From Trichosphaerium sp. ATCC 40318 (taxonomy: Eukaryota; Discosea; Flabellinia; Trichosidae): a stretch of DNA of 64,000 nt. A program made the position numbers and the translations under genes. The DNA lies in the NCBI GenBank assembly GCA_038496445.1, contig JALMLS010000577.1, positions 310,001-374,000 on the forward strand, written 5' to 3'. This document shows positions 34,440 to 45,664 of this stretch, piece after piece (position 1 is the stretch's first letter; each line of letters opens with the position of its first letter). The notes under the pieces are model-generated. The model ran no database searches. It saw only the letters and a program-made list of their open reading frames with translations, and had not been told where the DNA came from.

Positions 34440-35437
34440 TTAATTCTTGTTCAAACGTTTGAGAGCAGCAATTTCTTTCTTATAACTTTCCACTATTTTC
34501 TCGTGCTCTCTATTGTTCTCATCAATCTTGTTCTTGAGGGTTGTTATAGTATTATCTAGCTTCGATACACATTCATTACACTTTGAAAAAGCACGTGTTG
34601 AACACTTCTCTACTCCAAATGTTAAACCAAAAAAAAAAGCAAAAAAAAAACTTGTAACGTTACAATACTCACCAGAACAAAATTGTGAACTGCAAGAATT
34701 GCAATAACCAGTAAGTACTTCATGCATGTCATAACCATCATCTCCTGGTGTGTAGTTACAGCGCCCACATGACCGAAATCTACTACCTAAAAAATAGTTA
34801 AAAACAATTCTTAAAAAAAGAGGATGAAACGTGCATGTAGTACAATCCCAGTCGGCACACTGACTATCATAATTTATACCATCGTTGTACGTACAATCTA
34901 AACAGAGTATACCACTACAATATACTACCATATCCTCATATGTGCGTTCGTATGATACAAGGTTTACGATTGTCTTGTCATCATTAAAACGTCCATCACA
35001 CTCAACACAGTTGCTACACTTTAGAGTAAGGTATCCATCAATAGTACTTAAGAACTTGATAAGACGTACGCAAGGAAAGAGTATTTCCTAAGAGATGACA
35101 TAGTCTCATATTGCTCTGGCAGAGATTGATTTGTGTCTTCCAAAAACACTTCCAACCATGGAGCAACTGATTGTCGTTTTTGATCCCAGTGATCATCAGA
35201 TTGTTTGAGTGAATAAAATTCTTTGCTCAGACACCATAAGCTTGTTGAAAGCTGTTTAGGAGATAAGTAATCGCCAACCATGTACCAAAGCTCTCTCGGT
35301 AACGTGTTCTGATCACCTGTAAAAACGGTTACGAAGAGATAGTTAAAAAGAGCGTTTGTACACTTAGGGCTAGCCTCTTGTTTAATCTTGGAAGGTTTTT
35401 CGCATTCAATAGGTTCAGAACGACGAGGAGATGCCAT
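34440..35437 (-). CDS. F-box protein with Cys-rich middle and coiled-coil tail
   Basis: The start at 35437 gives a basic/acidic leader, then an F-box-like segment (TLPRELWYMVGDYLSPKQLS followed by WCLSKEFYSLK). An intron with donor after APWLE and acceptor before EILFPCVRLIKFL keeps frame into a Cys-rich region (LKCSNCVECDGRFNDD, GILCLDCTYNDG, CADWDCTTC, SCGRCNYTPGDDG, GYCNSCSSQFC, CSTRAFSKCNECV). Paired C-x2-C motifs suggest zinc ribbons. The C-terminus is a heptad coiled coil (LDNTITTLKNKIDENNREHE) with stop at 34440. There are at least four exons. An SCF adaptor role is inferred. The intron boundaries in the Cys-rich part are approximate. Confidence 0.65.
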
Positions 35438-35796
35438 GTTGGTTGTTCTACGAAATAATGAAAACTATCAAAAATCAATCATATTGCAATATGCCTTAAA
35501 CGGCTTAAGGATCGGTTTATTTCTCGTAGTAATAGCTTTTCTTTACATCAACGCCGTGACAAATATTTCAACATATTGTTAACGAGAGGGCGAAAACTAA
35601 TACTTCCAGCTGTGAACGTTTTGACACTGTCAATTCACTGAAGTTGAAAATTGCATTGATAAGTCAACGATTGCAAAGCAGAGTGTTTTGAGCTCTTCAT
35701 GCAGCCATAAACATGCTATCGTAATATGCACGGTCCAGAGGTGTTTTCAGCACAGAATATGCCCGCTGTACCTAAACACGTTGTCGTTAACTCAAA
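35438..35796. other. No gene seen
   Basis: Spacer between the F-box/Cys gene start and the J-domain gene. A short open frame here has no support. Confidence 0.4.
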
Positions 35797-36006
35797 TTAA
35801 GGTTTAAGCTCTCTATATACCCTGTGTAAGTGTTTTTTCTCTTCTCCTTGAACCCTATCAGGGAAATATCTCATAGCTTGTTTTTTGTACGCTTTCCTTA
35901 TTTCTTGATGTGATGCGTTCTTGTCAACGCCAAGGACATCATAAGGGTTGTATTGCTTTAAAAAATCCATTATATTCGGTCCATATACAGTGCCATCGTA
36001 GTCCAT
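35797..36006 (-). CDS. Short J-domain protein lacking the HPD histidine
   Basis: 69 aa, intronless. Residues about 21-69 align with a DnaJ domain: [20 protein letters not shown], then [19 protein letters not shown], ending [11 protein letters not shown]. The catalytic HPD is FPD, and the family normally needs that histidine to stimulate Hsp70 ATPase. The frame ends just where helix IV would begin, with no zinc-finger or substrate domain. It may be a J-like regulator, a truncated paralogue, or a pseudogene; an unseen 3' exon is possible. Confidence 0.65.
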   Translation of the reverse strand: MDYDGTVYGPNIMDFLKQYNPYDVLGVDKNASHQEIRKAYKKQAMRYFPDRVQGEEKKHLHRVYRELKP

Positions 36007-36213
36007 TTTTTATAGTGGCAATACCATTGTTGACTTTCGACCAGCTTCATTCACTCTCAACAATAAATGTGGAGAAGCAAGAAATGGGTGAAGATTACCA
36101 CTCCACCTATATGTATTATATAATCATTGTAGATGCAATCTAATGACTAGCTGTTATCTGTTTAGGTTAATACAAATCTGGCTATCACTGAAAAAAAACA
36201 GAGGCATATAGTT

Positions 36214-36441
36214 TTAACAAGCTGTATGAACACCAGCAAGTGCTTTGATGCCTGCGTCTGTGATTAGGTCCACAACATCTCTGTTTATATCTACAGTATG
36301 AATACCAGCAAGTGCTCTAACACCTTCATCAGTTAGCTGAATTTGCATCAAACTGTTTCTTAGGCAAATAGCGTGAACACCACCAAGTGTCTTTGTACCT
36401 TCATCGGTAATGTTAACGCTGTCAAGATAAATAGTATACAC
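36214..36441 (-). pseudogene. LRR remnant of the F-box/LRR family
   Basis: Three and a half LRR units remain (YTIYLDSVNITDEGTKTLGG, RALAGIHTVDI, KALAGVHT) with irregular inserts between them. There is no F-box and no start region. The 5' side ends exactly in a 12-bp palindrome at 36434-36464. Compared with the intact members the units are shifted and decayed. Confidence 0.75.
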
Positions 36442-36464
36442 TTCTAATGTAAAGAAGTGTATAC
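36434..36464. repeat. 12-bp perfect palindrome at the LRR remnant breakpoint
   Basis: GTATACACTTCT (36434-36445) and AGAAGTGTATAC (36453-36464) are exact inverse copies around a 7-base centre. One arm is the family's own Val-Tyr-Thr-Ile codons, so the other arm is a fold-back copy. Confidence 0.8.
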
Positions 36465-36523
36465 AGCTTTGGTTGCATTTACAGTTGCAAATTCTTAATT
36501 TTTATGAGTTTCAAAAGGTTTTA

Positions 36524-37469
36524 TTAATCTAGTCCAATTTCTTTGTCATCAATTAGTACTTCATCACCGTGTATACTGTCGTCTACTATTAGGCGATCCT
36601 TAGACATGTCACGTGTTTCTTCTTTATACTCAGTAACTACCCATGACAAACATACACAAAAAGACAATAGTATAGATGAAATAATGGTCATAAGATTTGT
36701 TCAACTCTTCAGAAAAGTACTGTCCATCAAGAACCACTGGATTTGATATTGTAAAGAAACTACTATGGAGGATCTACAAAGGGATTACACCATAAAAATA
36801 AGCAAACCAAAGATGACGGTATGTACCTGTAGTACATGAGGTGCTATTTCGATTCTCAAACCTTCAGTATTAGACGTTTTTTAAGGTTGGAACATTCTTT
36901 TATTTTGCAACCAACAAAGAACGCAATGTGTTCCTAATGTTTCTCAACATAGAACAGTATCAAAGAAAGCTCTCACACATTATTCGTGTATGTGGTCTTG
37001 AGGAGAGGAGTTACGTACTGTGGCATTTTGCCTTGTTTCTTGCATGAAGGATATGGGTGTAATACGATAAGTGTCAACGATCTTAGTCTTGTTCGTAATA
37101 ACATGATAAGGTACAGAGAATGTGTATCAGTAAGCTTTATCGTTGTTTAAATTGTTCCCGTTCTGTAGTGCTTGGATATCAATAAAATTACCCCAAGTCG
37201 ATATAAATACAAAACACACTGGCAACAATGATATGCAACCGAGTACAATGATCAACAAGCAACAAAATACAAATGCTGTTGCCTTGATTAAGCGTTAGTT
37301 TATAAACAACTGATCGTTGTTATGTACTGGTGATAAATACATGTATAGCATCCCACAGCTGATTATTGCTGCATTTAAAACCGCCACAAGTATTATTACT
37401 TGAAGAGACTATAATTGCTGTACAAGTATATCTTCCAGGATGCGCAAGAAAGGATTTGTCTGGAAGCAT
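36524..37469 (-). CDS. Hypothetical single-pass membrane protein
   Basis: A start at 37469 (MLPDKSFLAHPGRYTCTAII) joins by a short intron with an ACTAAC box to a hydrophobic stretch and then to SLTLIVLHPYPSCKKQGKMP and QYVTPLLKTTYTNNV. Further short Asn/Ser/Thr/Cys-rich exons follow. The 3' part has a TM helix (IISSILLSFCVCLSWVV) and an acidic tail (KDRLIVDDSIHGDEVLIDD), stop at 36524. The last intron junctions could not be fixed. I do not recognise the family; a surface protein with a small Cys-containing ectodomain is inferred. Confidence 0.4.
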
Positions 37470-38032
37470 TTTTACTTAAATTGTATCTTTTAAAAAGTCA
37501 CGTGCAGTAAGCATGTTTCATCATGACGAAAGAACCTTTCGCTATTGTCACGTGTCAACACAAAACCAAGGTCACGCCACGCGTGGCAGTGTTACTTAGT
37601 CGAGAAAGCTGAAAATGCTAAGTTTTGAGGAGAATTTGGATATCCATAGGCTCGAGTGTGAGCATTCGTTTCAAACAGTACCAGAAAACCAAGTACACTT
37701 ACTGTATTAACGCAACGAAGAACCTCGTTTTTGACCAAACATAAATTTTCTGCAAAATACAGTGTCTTTGCGTACTACACGCGTAAGAATGTGTGTTTCA
37801 CAGTTCAAATGGAACAGTTAACTTCTACAAACGCTTTTTCATCCAAATGTTTATTAAACTACCTGTATTGTAAGTAAACCTTATCACGGCAATATCTAGC
37901 ACCCACTCAGGTAACTTTGAACCCATGGATGTGAGTATCATTTAAATTTGATAAAAGAGCGTATTTTCATGTCAAATTCGCGCGCCAAAATATAAAATCC
38001 CCGCGAAAACCGCACCATCTAGATGTCGTATC
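37470..38032. other. Intergenic; contains repeat copy 37657-37750
   Basis: About 90 bp (37657-37750) repeat 24012-24105. Two CACGTG sites occur near 37500-37555. The last part (AAATATAAAATCCCCGCG) just before the SMC1 start is the likely promoter. Confidence 0.5.
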
Positions 38033-41000
38033 GTATACAGAGTCTAGAGCTTCATAACTTTAAATCCTACAAGGGTAAAGTAATCGTGGGTATGTTCTAA
38101 ACGCTTTCGTTTGTATTTTGAACCAAATATTCGTTTATTAATAAATATAGGTCCTTTCAAGGATTTTACATGTATAATTGGACCTAATGGATCAGGTACA
38201 AAAAAGAAAAAAAAAGAAAAAGTTGAGCGTTTGGCGCTAAATTTTTTGAAAAGGTAAATCTAATATCATGGATGGCCTTTGCTTCGTTGTTGGTGTCCCT
38301 ACAGAGAAATTAAGAAGTGGAAATGAAAGAGTGCGTAGACAACCTTGTTTTTGCTTCTTAGTGATGTATATAGGAACTACTGTACCGCCCGAATCAAGAG
38401 TATACACCAAAGAAGGGTGATTACGCTCATGTAGCGATGACTTTAGAATCAATCGAGGACGGAACCACAATTGAGTTTAAACGCTTGGTAACTGCTAGAG
38501 GAACTAATAGATACTATCTTGACGATGACGAAGTAGCAAAAGAAGACTATGATGAACGTCTCGGTGTACGCATATTTTAAAAACGCTCAAACGGCTCCTC
38601 AGGGCAAATACAACGATTAACTGCGTTTTAACGCTATTTTAAACGCTTTTCATCCGATAATTCTTCATCAATCTTACTTTTCGTTAAGGAGGTCGGCATT
38701 GACGTTAAAACACACAGCAATATTGTATTTCAAGGCGAGGTTGAGTCTATTGCAGCTCGTGATCCAAAACAACTATGTGAACTTTTCGAAGGCACGTTTT
38801 TTTTTAATTCCTTTAAAAAGCCATATTATCAATCGCATGGCCCTTTGTTCACCATTCTCTGGAGACACTATAGACTCGTTGTAGAAAAGTTTTCTTCATC
38901 CGATTGCTACTTTTTTCGCATCAACTTTTTGTGTTTGTAGTACTTATTTTTGATATCTAGATATCTCAGGATCTGCTCAGTATCGTATTGAATATAATAA
39001 GTGTAAAAGAGAGCTTCAAAAAGCTCAAGAAAATGAAACTTTTTACATTACAAGAAGCAAAGGTATTCAGGTATGTACAACGTAATTCTTGTTATAGTTG
39101 TATTACACATGCTCACATCATTGGATTTAGGCCGAAAAGAGACAATATAAACAACAAAGTAAAGAAGCAGAAGAATTTATGTCTAAACTACAAGAAAAGG
39201 TACGGTTGTCGCCTTGAGGCGTTCAACGCGTGAATTTGAGAAATGGTTTCTTTGTCCTATTTCTGACAGTCGTTTTTTTGAAAAGTTTTTTGGTTTTCTT
39301 TGAGACTCATTGTTCATCGCTCTTATGCTTTATGTTTAGGAACAAAAAGAGGTTAAATATGCTCTAGTACAATTACTAGATGTTGAGAGATCAGAACAAA
39401 AGGAAGAAGGGTTCCTAGAAGAGCAACTCAAGAACAAGAATTCGGCAAAGAAAAAATACGATTTTGTCAACACTGAGATTGCTAAACGCAAGGGAGAACT
39501 CGCAAAGCTTATAAAATCATGCCGTGCTGCTGAAAGAAAGCTTAGAGCTCAAGAAAAGAAATTGTTCGATATGGATGAACACGTCAAAACAAAGCAACAA
39601 ATCTCTCGCCTTGAGAAACAAATCAAGTCAAGTAATAAGAAGTTGGCGATAATCGAGGAAGAAGTAGAAAAAAAGAACGAGAATGTTAAGTCGTTAGAAG
39701 CTCAGTTAGAAGAATTGGATGGTGCAGAACAAGAATGGGAAGATATTAAACAACAACAAGACCCTGATTTGGCACTAACAGATGATCAGTTGGAGAGATA
39801 CAATCAAATGTATGTTTAAGTCAATATTATTATCTTGTGACTTAACACTTCTTTCTAGAAAAGGAGAAGCTGGTGCTCAGACTGCTAGGCGCAGACAAGA
39901 TTTAGCTAATAAGCAACGTGCACAGAAACTCGTAAGGTAAGCGATCTAATCAGTATTTTGGTTTTCTGTGGAAGCTCACTGTTGTAACAAAGGGAGAAAT
40001 TGACTGGTGTTGAGCAAGAAATTGCAGCTCTTACTCAACAAAGAAAAAAGCTTGAAGAAGAGCAAGAAACTCTTTCAAAGCGTAAGGACTCTCAACAAAA
40101 TGTACAATCCGAACTATCTGTACAACGTGCTACTCTTGGCGGCGAGATTGATAAACTCCAAGAAGACGCAAGAGATGCAAAGTAAGGGCTTTTTTTTTCT
40201 TTTTTCTGTTTTTTCCTGTTTTTTTCTTGTTTGCTGTATTATTCATGTTGTGCTTAGGGATCGTCAACAAAAATTATCTGAGGAGCTTAAACAACTACAA
40301 GAGGTCCTAAAGGAGGCTAAAACACAAATGAAGGCTTCAGACCGCGAAACCAAAATGAAAGAAATGGTTGAAGCATTGAAGCGTTTTGACGCTGGTGTTT
40401 TCGGTCGCGTTGGAGATTTGATTAAACCTGCTGATGTCAAATATGCTACTGCGCAGCAAGTCAGTTTTGGTAATCACATTAATTCTATCATTACACGCGA
40501 TAATAACACAGCCATTGCGTGCATTAAGTACCTTGAGGTATGCCATAAACTTTTGTTTTGAGTTTTTTTTTTTACAACGGCTTCGTATCAGTTTACTTAC
40601 TGTTCCTTGATTTAGGATAAACGTATTGGTAATGCTACGTTCCTACCTCTAGACACTATTAAAGTACCAAATATACCAAGTACATTACGTAACATTGGAA
40701 GTGAGGTTACTCAACCTCTCATTGATGTTTTAAAGTTTCAGAAGGTAGATTTTTTTTTTATTTTTATTTTGTTTTGTTTTATTTTTGCTCTGTTTTTTTG
40801 TTAACTCGTTGCTATGTAGATTTATGAACGTGCTGCTGCACATATCTGTGGTGATACACTTGTAACAGAATCTATTGATGAGGCTACTAATATTGCTTTC
40901 AGTGGTAGAGAAAGACGTCGTGGTACGTACTTTTATTTGTGGATTGTCTTTTTTGAGTTATATTTTTTGTTGCTAATTTGGTTGTTTAGTTGTTACAATT

Positions 41001-43576
41001 GATGGCGCATTGATCAACAAAACCGGTTTTATGACTGGTGGTACTACCAGCACAGGTAAAAAAAGACCAAAGCGTTGGACAGTGAAACAAGTTGAAGGTT
41101 TGTACATGATTCATGTGTAAGTGTGCAGTTGTTTAACAAATTGTTTAGATAAGAAAAAGCAGCGTGACCAGAAACTAGCAGAACTCGCTAATATTGGTAA
41201 TCGATTGAGAGCTCTAACAAAGGAACAACAATTGAACGCTCAAAGAGCTCAGATTCAAGCAAAATTGACTTACGTTCAAAAGGACTTGGTACGATTTTTT
41301 AACTTTTTCACATTTTTTTTCTTTGTTGTGCTGACCTTTCTTCTTAGCAATCTACTAATAAAATGCTTGATGATGTTCGGGAGAGGATACAAAATAATGA
41401 AGATGCTATCAAACAAAAAGAACCAAGCAAAGAAGAAGTACGCGAATGACAACTTGCTTTGAATTTCTTGTTTTTTTCTTATTTTTTAAATTAAAACTAT
41501 TGAATGCTAACTGGTTTTTCTTAGCTCCAAGAAACCATTGAAGCTAATGATGAAGAAATTAAAGAAATGGAAGATGATATCTTCACTGCTGAAGATGAAA
41601 GTTTCAAAGATTTGAGCAAAGAGCTAAACATTAAGAATATCCGCGAATACGAGGCTAACAGACAACGTTTCAAAAAGGAGGATATCGAAAAGACTTTACA
41701 ATTTTCTACACAACGTTCTCGTATTACAAACTTGTACGTTGAAGACATTCGAATTACAAAAAACAAAGAACAATTTGAGTTTGTTTTTTCATTGAAAAAG
41801 AAATTTGGTTTGTTTTCGTTTTTTTTTTTGCTTCCAATGCAGTTGACTTATGTTTTTTTGTTTTAGGTTGAACTACGAGCAAGAGCGTGACTTGGATGCT
41901 CAAGTTGAAGCCGAACAGACTAGACTTGATGAAGCTACAGATGAATTAAAGAAACTACGTAAAGAGTATGCTAAACAAGAAGAAAAGCTCGAAGCTGCAC
42001 AAGAAAAAGTAAAAGGACTAAAACAAACTTATAATGGTACGCGTAGAAAGACTTTAAATCAAAACCTCCCATGCTGTCTACGTGCAACAAACGCGTGAAA
42101 CTTGTTGATTTTTTTTTTCCTTTTTGGGCTGAAAAAAGTCACAAAATGCTAATCCTGTTTATAGCTGCTCTACAAAAAGTTCATGATAAGGATGCAAGCG
42201 TAAGAGGTATTAAGAAGGGTCTCAGTGATGCTAGAGATAAGTTGAACCAAACTGAAGAGCAAATCACAATCATTGAAGCTCGTATTGAACAACTCAAGAA
42301 CAAGCGCCATAACATCCTACAACAATCTAATGTTCAACAAGTCGATATTCCACTCACTGATAACAGTGATGAGTTACCTGAATTCGATGATGATGTTAGC
42401 ATTGATGAAGTTTACGATGCTGAAGCTGATCTTGAGTTTGACTATGGTGCCGATTTATTGAAGGTAAGAATTTCGCCCAAAAGAAAATGATTTTTTTTTG
42501 TTGTTTGTTTGCAACTACGCGCTACCTAAAACCCGTTTACTGTATTCCAATGGTTTCTTGAGTATTAAATATACGTAGTTGAAAGGAAATGCTTTGCGCG
42601 TAAAGGGTCAAACGTTCCTAGAGAGAATTCAAGAAATATCAGCCGAGCTTGATAGGGTACTATTTTATATCCTATAAACTGAGCGCTTACATTGGTTTAG
42701 TTGGCTCCTAACTTGAAAGCTGGTGATCGTCTTGAAGCTGTCAAAGGTCGGTTAGAAGATACCAACCAAGTCTTGAGTGACTCTAGAGCAAGTCGTAGAG
42801 CTCTAAGAGCTGCTTTTGTTGCAGTAAAAGAGAAACGGTATGTTACAACTACTCGCTACAATATGACCCTTTTCTTACGTTCTTTTAGTAATGCTGCGTT
42901 TAAAAAAGCGTTTGATCATGTTAAAAACAAGATTGATTTCGTTTACAAGCAACTCACAGGCGGATCTGGTACAGCGTACCTTAATCTTGATGATCAACTT
43001 GAACCATACCTTGGTGGTGTCAGATACCATGCCATGCCTCCTAAGAAGACTTTCCGTGATATTGAACAGGTACGCGTTTAAGACAAAGGAAGAAAAGAGC
43101 TTCTTTAGATGCGGTTTCAGATTTTTTTACTTTTCTCAGTTTTGTGGCTTGTTCTCACCTTCATTTTAGCTCTCTGGTGGTGAGAAGACACTAGCAGCAT
43201 TAGCACTACTGTTTGCACTGCAAAGGTACGCTTACAAACCTCTCACAGCTGATTTTGTTTGAATTTTTTTAAAATTTTTTTTGAATTTTTTTTTCTTCGT
43301 TTTACGTCCTCGAGTGTAGTTGAAATTCTAACTCTTTTGTTAAGTTACCAAAAGGTTCCATTCTTTGTTATGGATGAAGTTGATGCTGCTCTTGATGATA
43401 CAAACGTTAACTTGGTCGCTGAATACATTAAGAACCAATCAAGTGAATGTCAGTTTATTCTTATATCTTTGAAGGATAAATGCTTTGATAAAGCTACAGG
43501 ACTTGTTGGTGTAACAATTGAAAGTTCTGGAGCATCAAAAGTAATGACTCTAGACCTTACACAGTATGATGACTAA
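38033..43576 (+). CDS. SMC1: Cohesin ATPase subunit SMC1
   Basis: About twenty exons starting MSYRIQSLELHNFKSYKGK at 38033. Walker A (GPNGSGKS) is split by an intron after GPNGSG. The SMC1 marker block VKTHSNIVFQGEVESIAARD follows near 38700. Long coiled-coil exons run from 39350. The hinge lies around 40.3-41.1 kb (VFGRVGDLIKPAD, GNATFLPLDTIKVP, NKTGFMTGGTTSTGKK). The return coil is at 41.1-42.9 kb. The signature LSGGEKTLAALALLFA and Walker B (VPFFVMDEVDAALDDTN) lie at the end, stop at 43576. SMC1 pairs with SMC3 and the kleisin to form the cohesin ring. The exon around 38330-38400 is the least certain. Its kleisin partner is encoded 2 kb downstream. Confidence 0.95.
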
Positions 43577-44181
43577 AAACGGGGAAAAAACCAAGAACGA
43601 AAAAGACCTATGACGCCAAAAGCTTGTACAGGGTTGCGAAGATGAATGTATTATAATAATAAAAAAAAAGACTTTTGCACCAAATTTAACAGCACGTGAA
43701 CAATATCTTTCAATAAAAAAGGCTGTTGTTGTTAGCAGTACACTGTACCTGTTGCATATGAGCAATACTCAAGTGTTTATCTGAGGAGTACAAGCATTCA
43801 GTTTTAAGGTTGTTTTCCCATTCTACGCTCTTTGTCATGCTCTTGCAATGTGGCACGAACATGGGCTACTTGCTGAACAATGTAAGTACGTCAATGGAGT
43901 TAAGGAACAGTAACTGCAACATTCATTATACACTATCCTTGTGCGAGTCTAGAGAAGTCCTGACTCCTACAAAGCATGGACATTCCATATAGTGAAAATA
44001 AAGTTGAAGCGTTTTTTTTCCAGCTTTGCGGAGATACCAAGGATAGTCTCTAGTAGTCAATAGTGTTAATGTTAATTATCTGAACGTGTATTTTTGTTAC
44101 CAGGCATTAACCTCCGGCTCTCTAAAGTATTACACACGTTTACAATATATTGTTGACGAGTGTTTGATCCATACATAAAAA
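43577..44181. other. No gene seen
   Basis: Spacer after SMC1 with a CACGTG at about 43695. I see no supported ORF or RNA gene. Confidence 0.4.
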
Positions 44182-45264
44182 ATGAACCAAGACACCGCAT
44201 ACTTTGAAGAAATACCAGTTGAAATCGCTTTAATGATACTACAATATCTTTCGCATGTGCATATAGACGTAATAGCGCATACATCAAAGCTATTTACTAA
44301 AATAGCAATAAGATACTTGGGATACAAAAAAAAAACAAAAAAAGTGAGAATAAAAACGAGGAAACAACTCAAAAAATTGTTCAAGAACGCACCGCTACTG
44401 ATAAAAAACTGTGAGATTATAATAGAATATGAAGGATTGAAACAAAAAGACTTGAAAAAGTATCTCTCAGAAGTGTACATCCTAAACATTTCGTCAAGAG
44501 AAATTGACACGTGGGATTTTTCGAAGATTAACATCACTCACGGTATCGCCTTTAACAAAGTTACTGTCACTGAAGAGCTACTAAAACAGGTATATGGATT
44601 ACATGAAATAAGACTGCTAAGATGTTTTTTACGTTTAAAATGCATGAAACAATTGACAGGGTCTAAAACTCTTGACCTGACAGGTTCTTATCTATATAAT
44701 CTTGGTAAAAACGATCACATCCGTATTAGAACATTTGACAAAGGTGTTAAGCTGTTATCAGGAGTCCATACAATAAACCTATCCCACACCAGCGTAACTG
44801 ATAAAGGTGTAAAAGCATTGGCAGGTGTTCATACAATATATCTCTCATCCACTAATGTGACAGATGCAAGTGTTGCTAGATTAGCAGGTGTTTATTCAAT
44901 TGATCTTTCACGTACTGCAGTTACAGATAAGGGTATTAAAGCACTTTCGGGAGTTCATACAATAAACCTATCTCGCACTAGTGTAACTGATGAAGGTTTA
45001 AAAGCATTAGCAGGTGTTCATACAATAGATCTCTCATACACTAGAGTGACAGATGAAGGTCTCAAATCATTGGTAGGCGTTCACACCATTGATCTATCAG
45101 AGGATGAAATTTCTAATGAAGGTGCAAAAGCATTGGCAGGTGTTCACACCATTAATCTATCATGTACTAAAGTGACTGATCCAAATATCAACGCAGTAGT
45201 TAGAGCCCATTCGATACAGCTAGACTTTTGCCCTTTGGAACTACCTAGCGACCAGTTAAGTTAA
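44182..45264 (+). CDS. F-box-like / leucine-rich repeat protein (LRR-C)
   Basis: Intronless, 360 aa. The N-terminus (EEIPVEIALMILQYLSHVHI) is F-box-like. A basic linker (KKKTKKVRIKTRKQLKKL) and a divergent region precede about eight 21-residue LRR units (KALAGVHTIDLSYTRVTDEG pattern) from about residue 190. It lies between the two cohesin genes and, unlike them, has no introns. Being more divergent before the repeats than LRR-B, it is probably an older family member. An SCF receptor role is inferred. Confidence 0.85.
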   Translation: MNQDTAYFEEIPVEIALMILQYLSHVHIDVIAHTSKLFTKIAIRYLGYKKKTKKVRIKTRKQLKKLFKNAPLLIKNCEIIIEYEGLKQKDLKKYLSEVYILNISSREIDTWDFSKINITHGIAFNKVTVTEELLKQVYGLHEIRLLRCFLRLKCMKQLTGSKTLDLTGSYLYNLGKNDHIRIRTFDKGVKLLSGVHTINLSHTSVTDKGVKALAGVHTIYLSSTNVTDASVARLAGVYSIDLSRTAVTDKGIKALSGVHTINLSRTSVTDEGLKALAGVHTIDLSYTRVTDEGLKSLVGVHTIDLSEDEISNEGAKALAGVHTINLSCTKVTDPNINAVVRAHSIQLDFCPLELPSDQLS

Positions 45265-45664
45265 AAATCCATCCAGAAATAAAGCTACATTGTCCAAGTT
45301 TCATTGAATAAGTCAGTAAAACAATTCAAGAACAGACCTGACGTCATGTGGTTTGAAGCATCACAAATGATCTTTTCGCTTAAACAGTGTTATGATTTTT
45401 TTAAGGAGGGAGCCAGCTTGTTAATACTAGTATAGTGATTAGGTATGCGCTCTCCAACTCTAAATACCTACTTTTAGTGATTGTTTGAAGTTACGAGTTT
45501 GCTTTGGATTCGCAAGAGTCTTTAGACTGCACACAGACGCTTTCTGTTACAAAGTCGATTAATCGCGTTTGTCGCTTAAAATCACGTGTTTTTTTTTGCT
45601 AATAACGCACTACACGTGCGAACAGAAATCATCGTTCTACTTCATCAATTACAGCATCTGTTGT
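45265..45664. other. Intergenic, upstream of the kleisin gene
   Basis: No gene seen. Two CACGTG sites (about 45584 and 45613) lie within 85 bp of the kleisin ATG. Confidence 0.4.
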
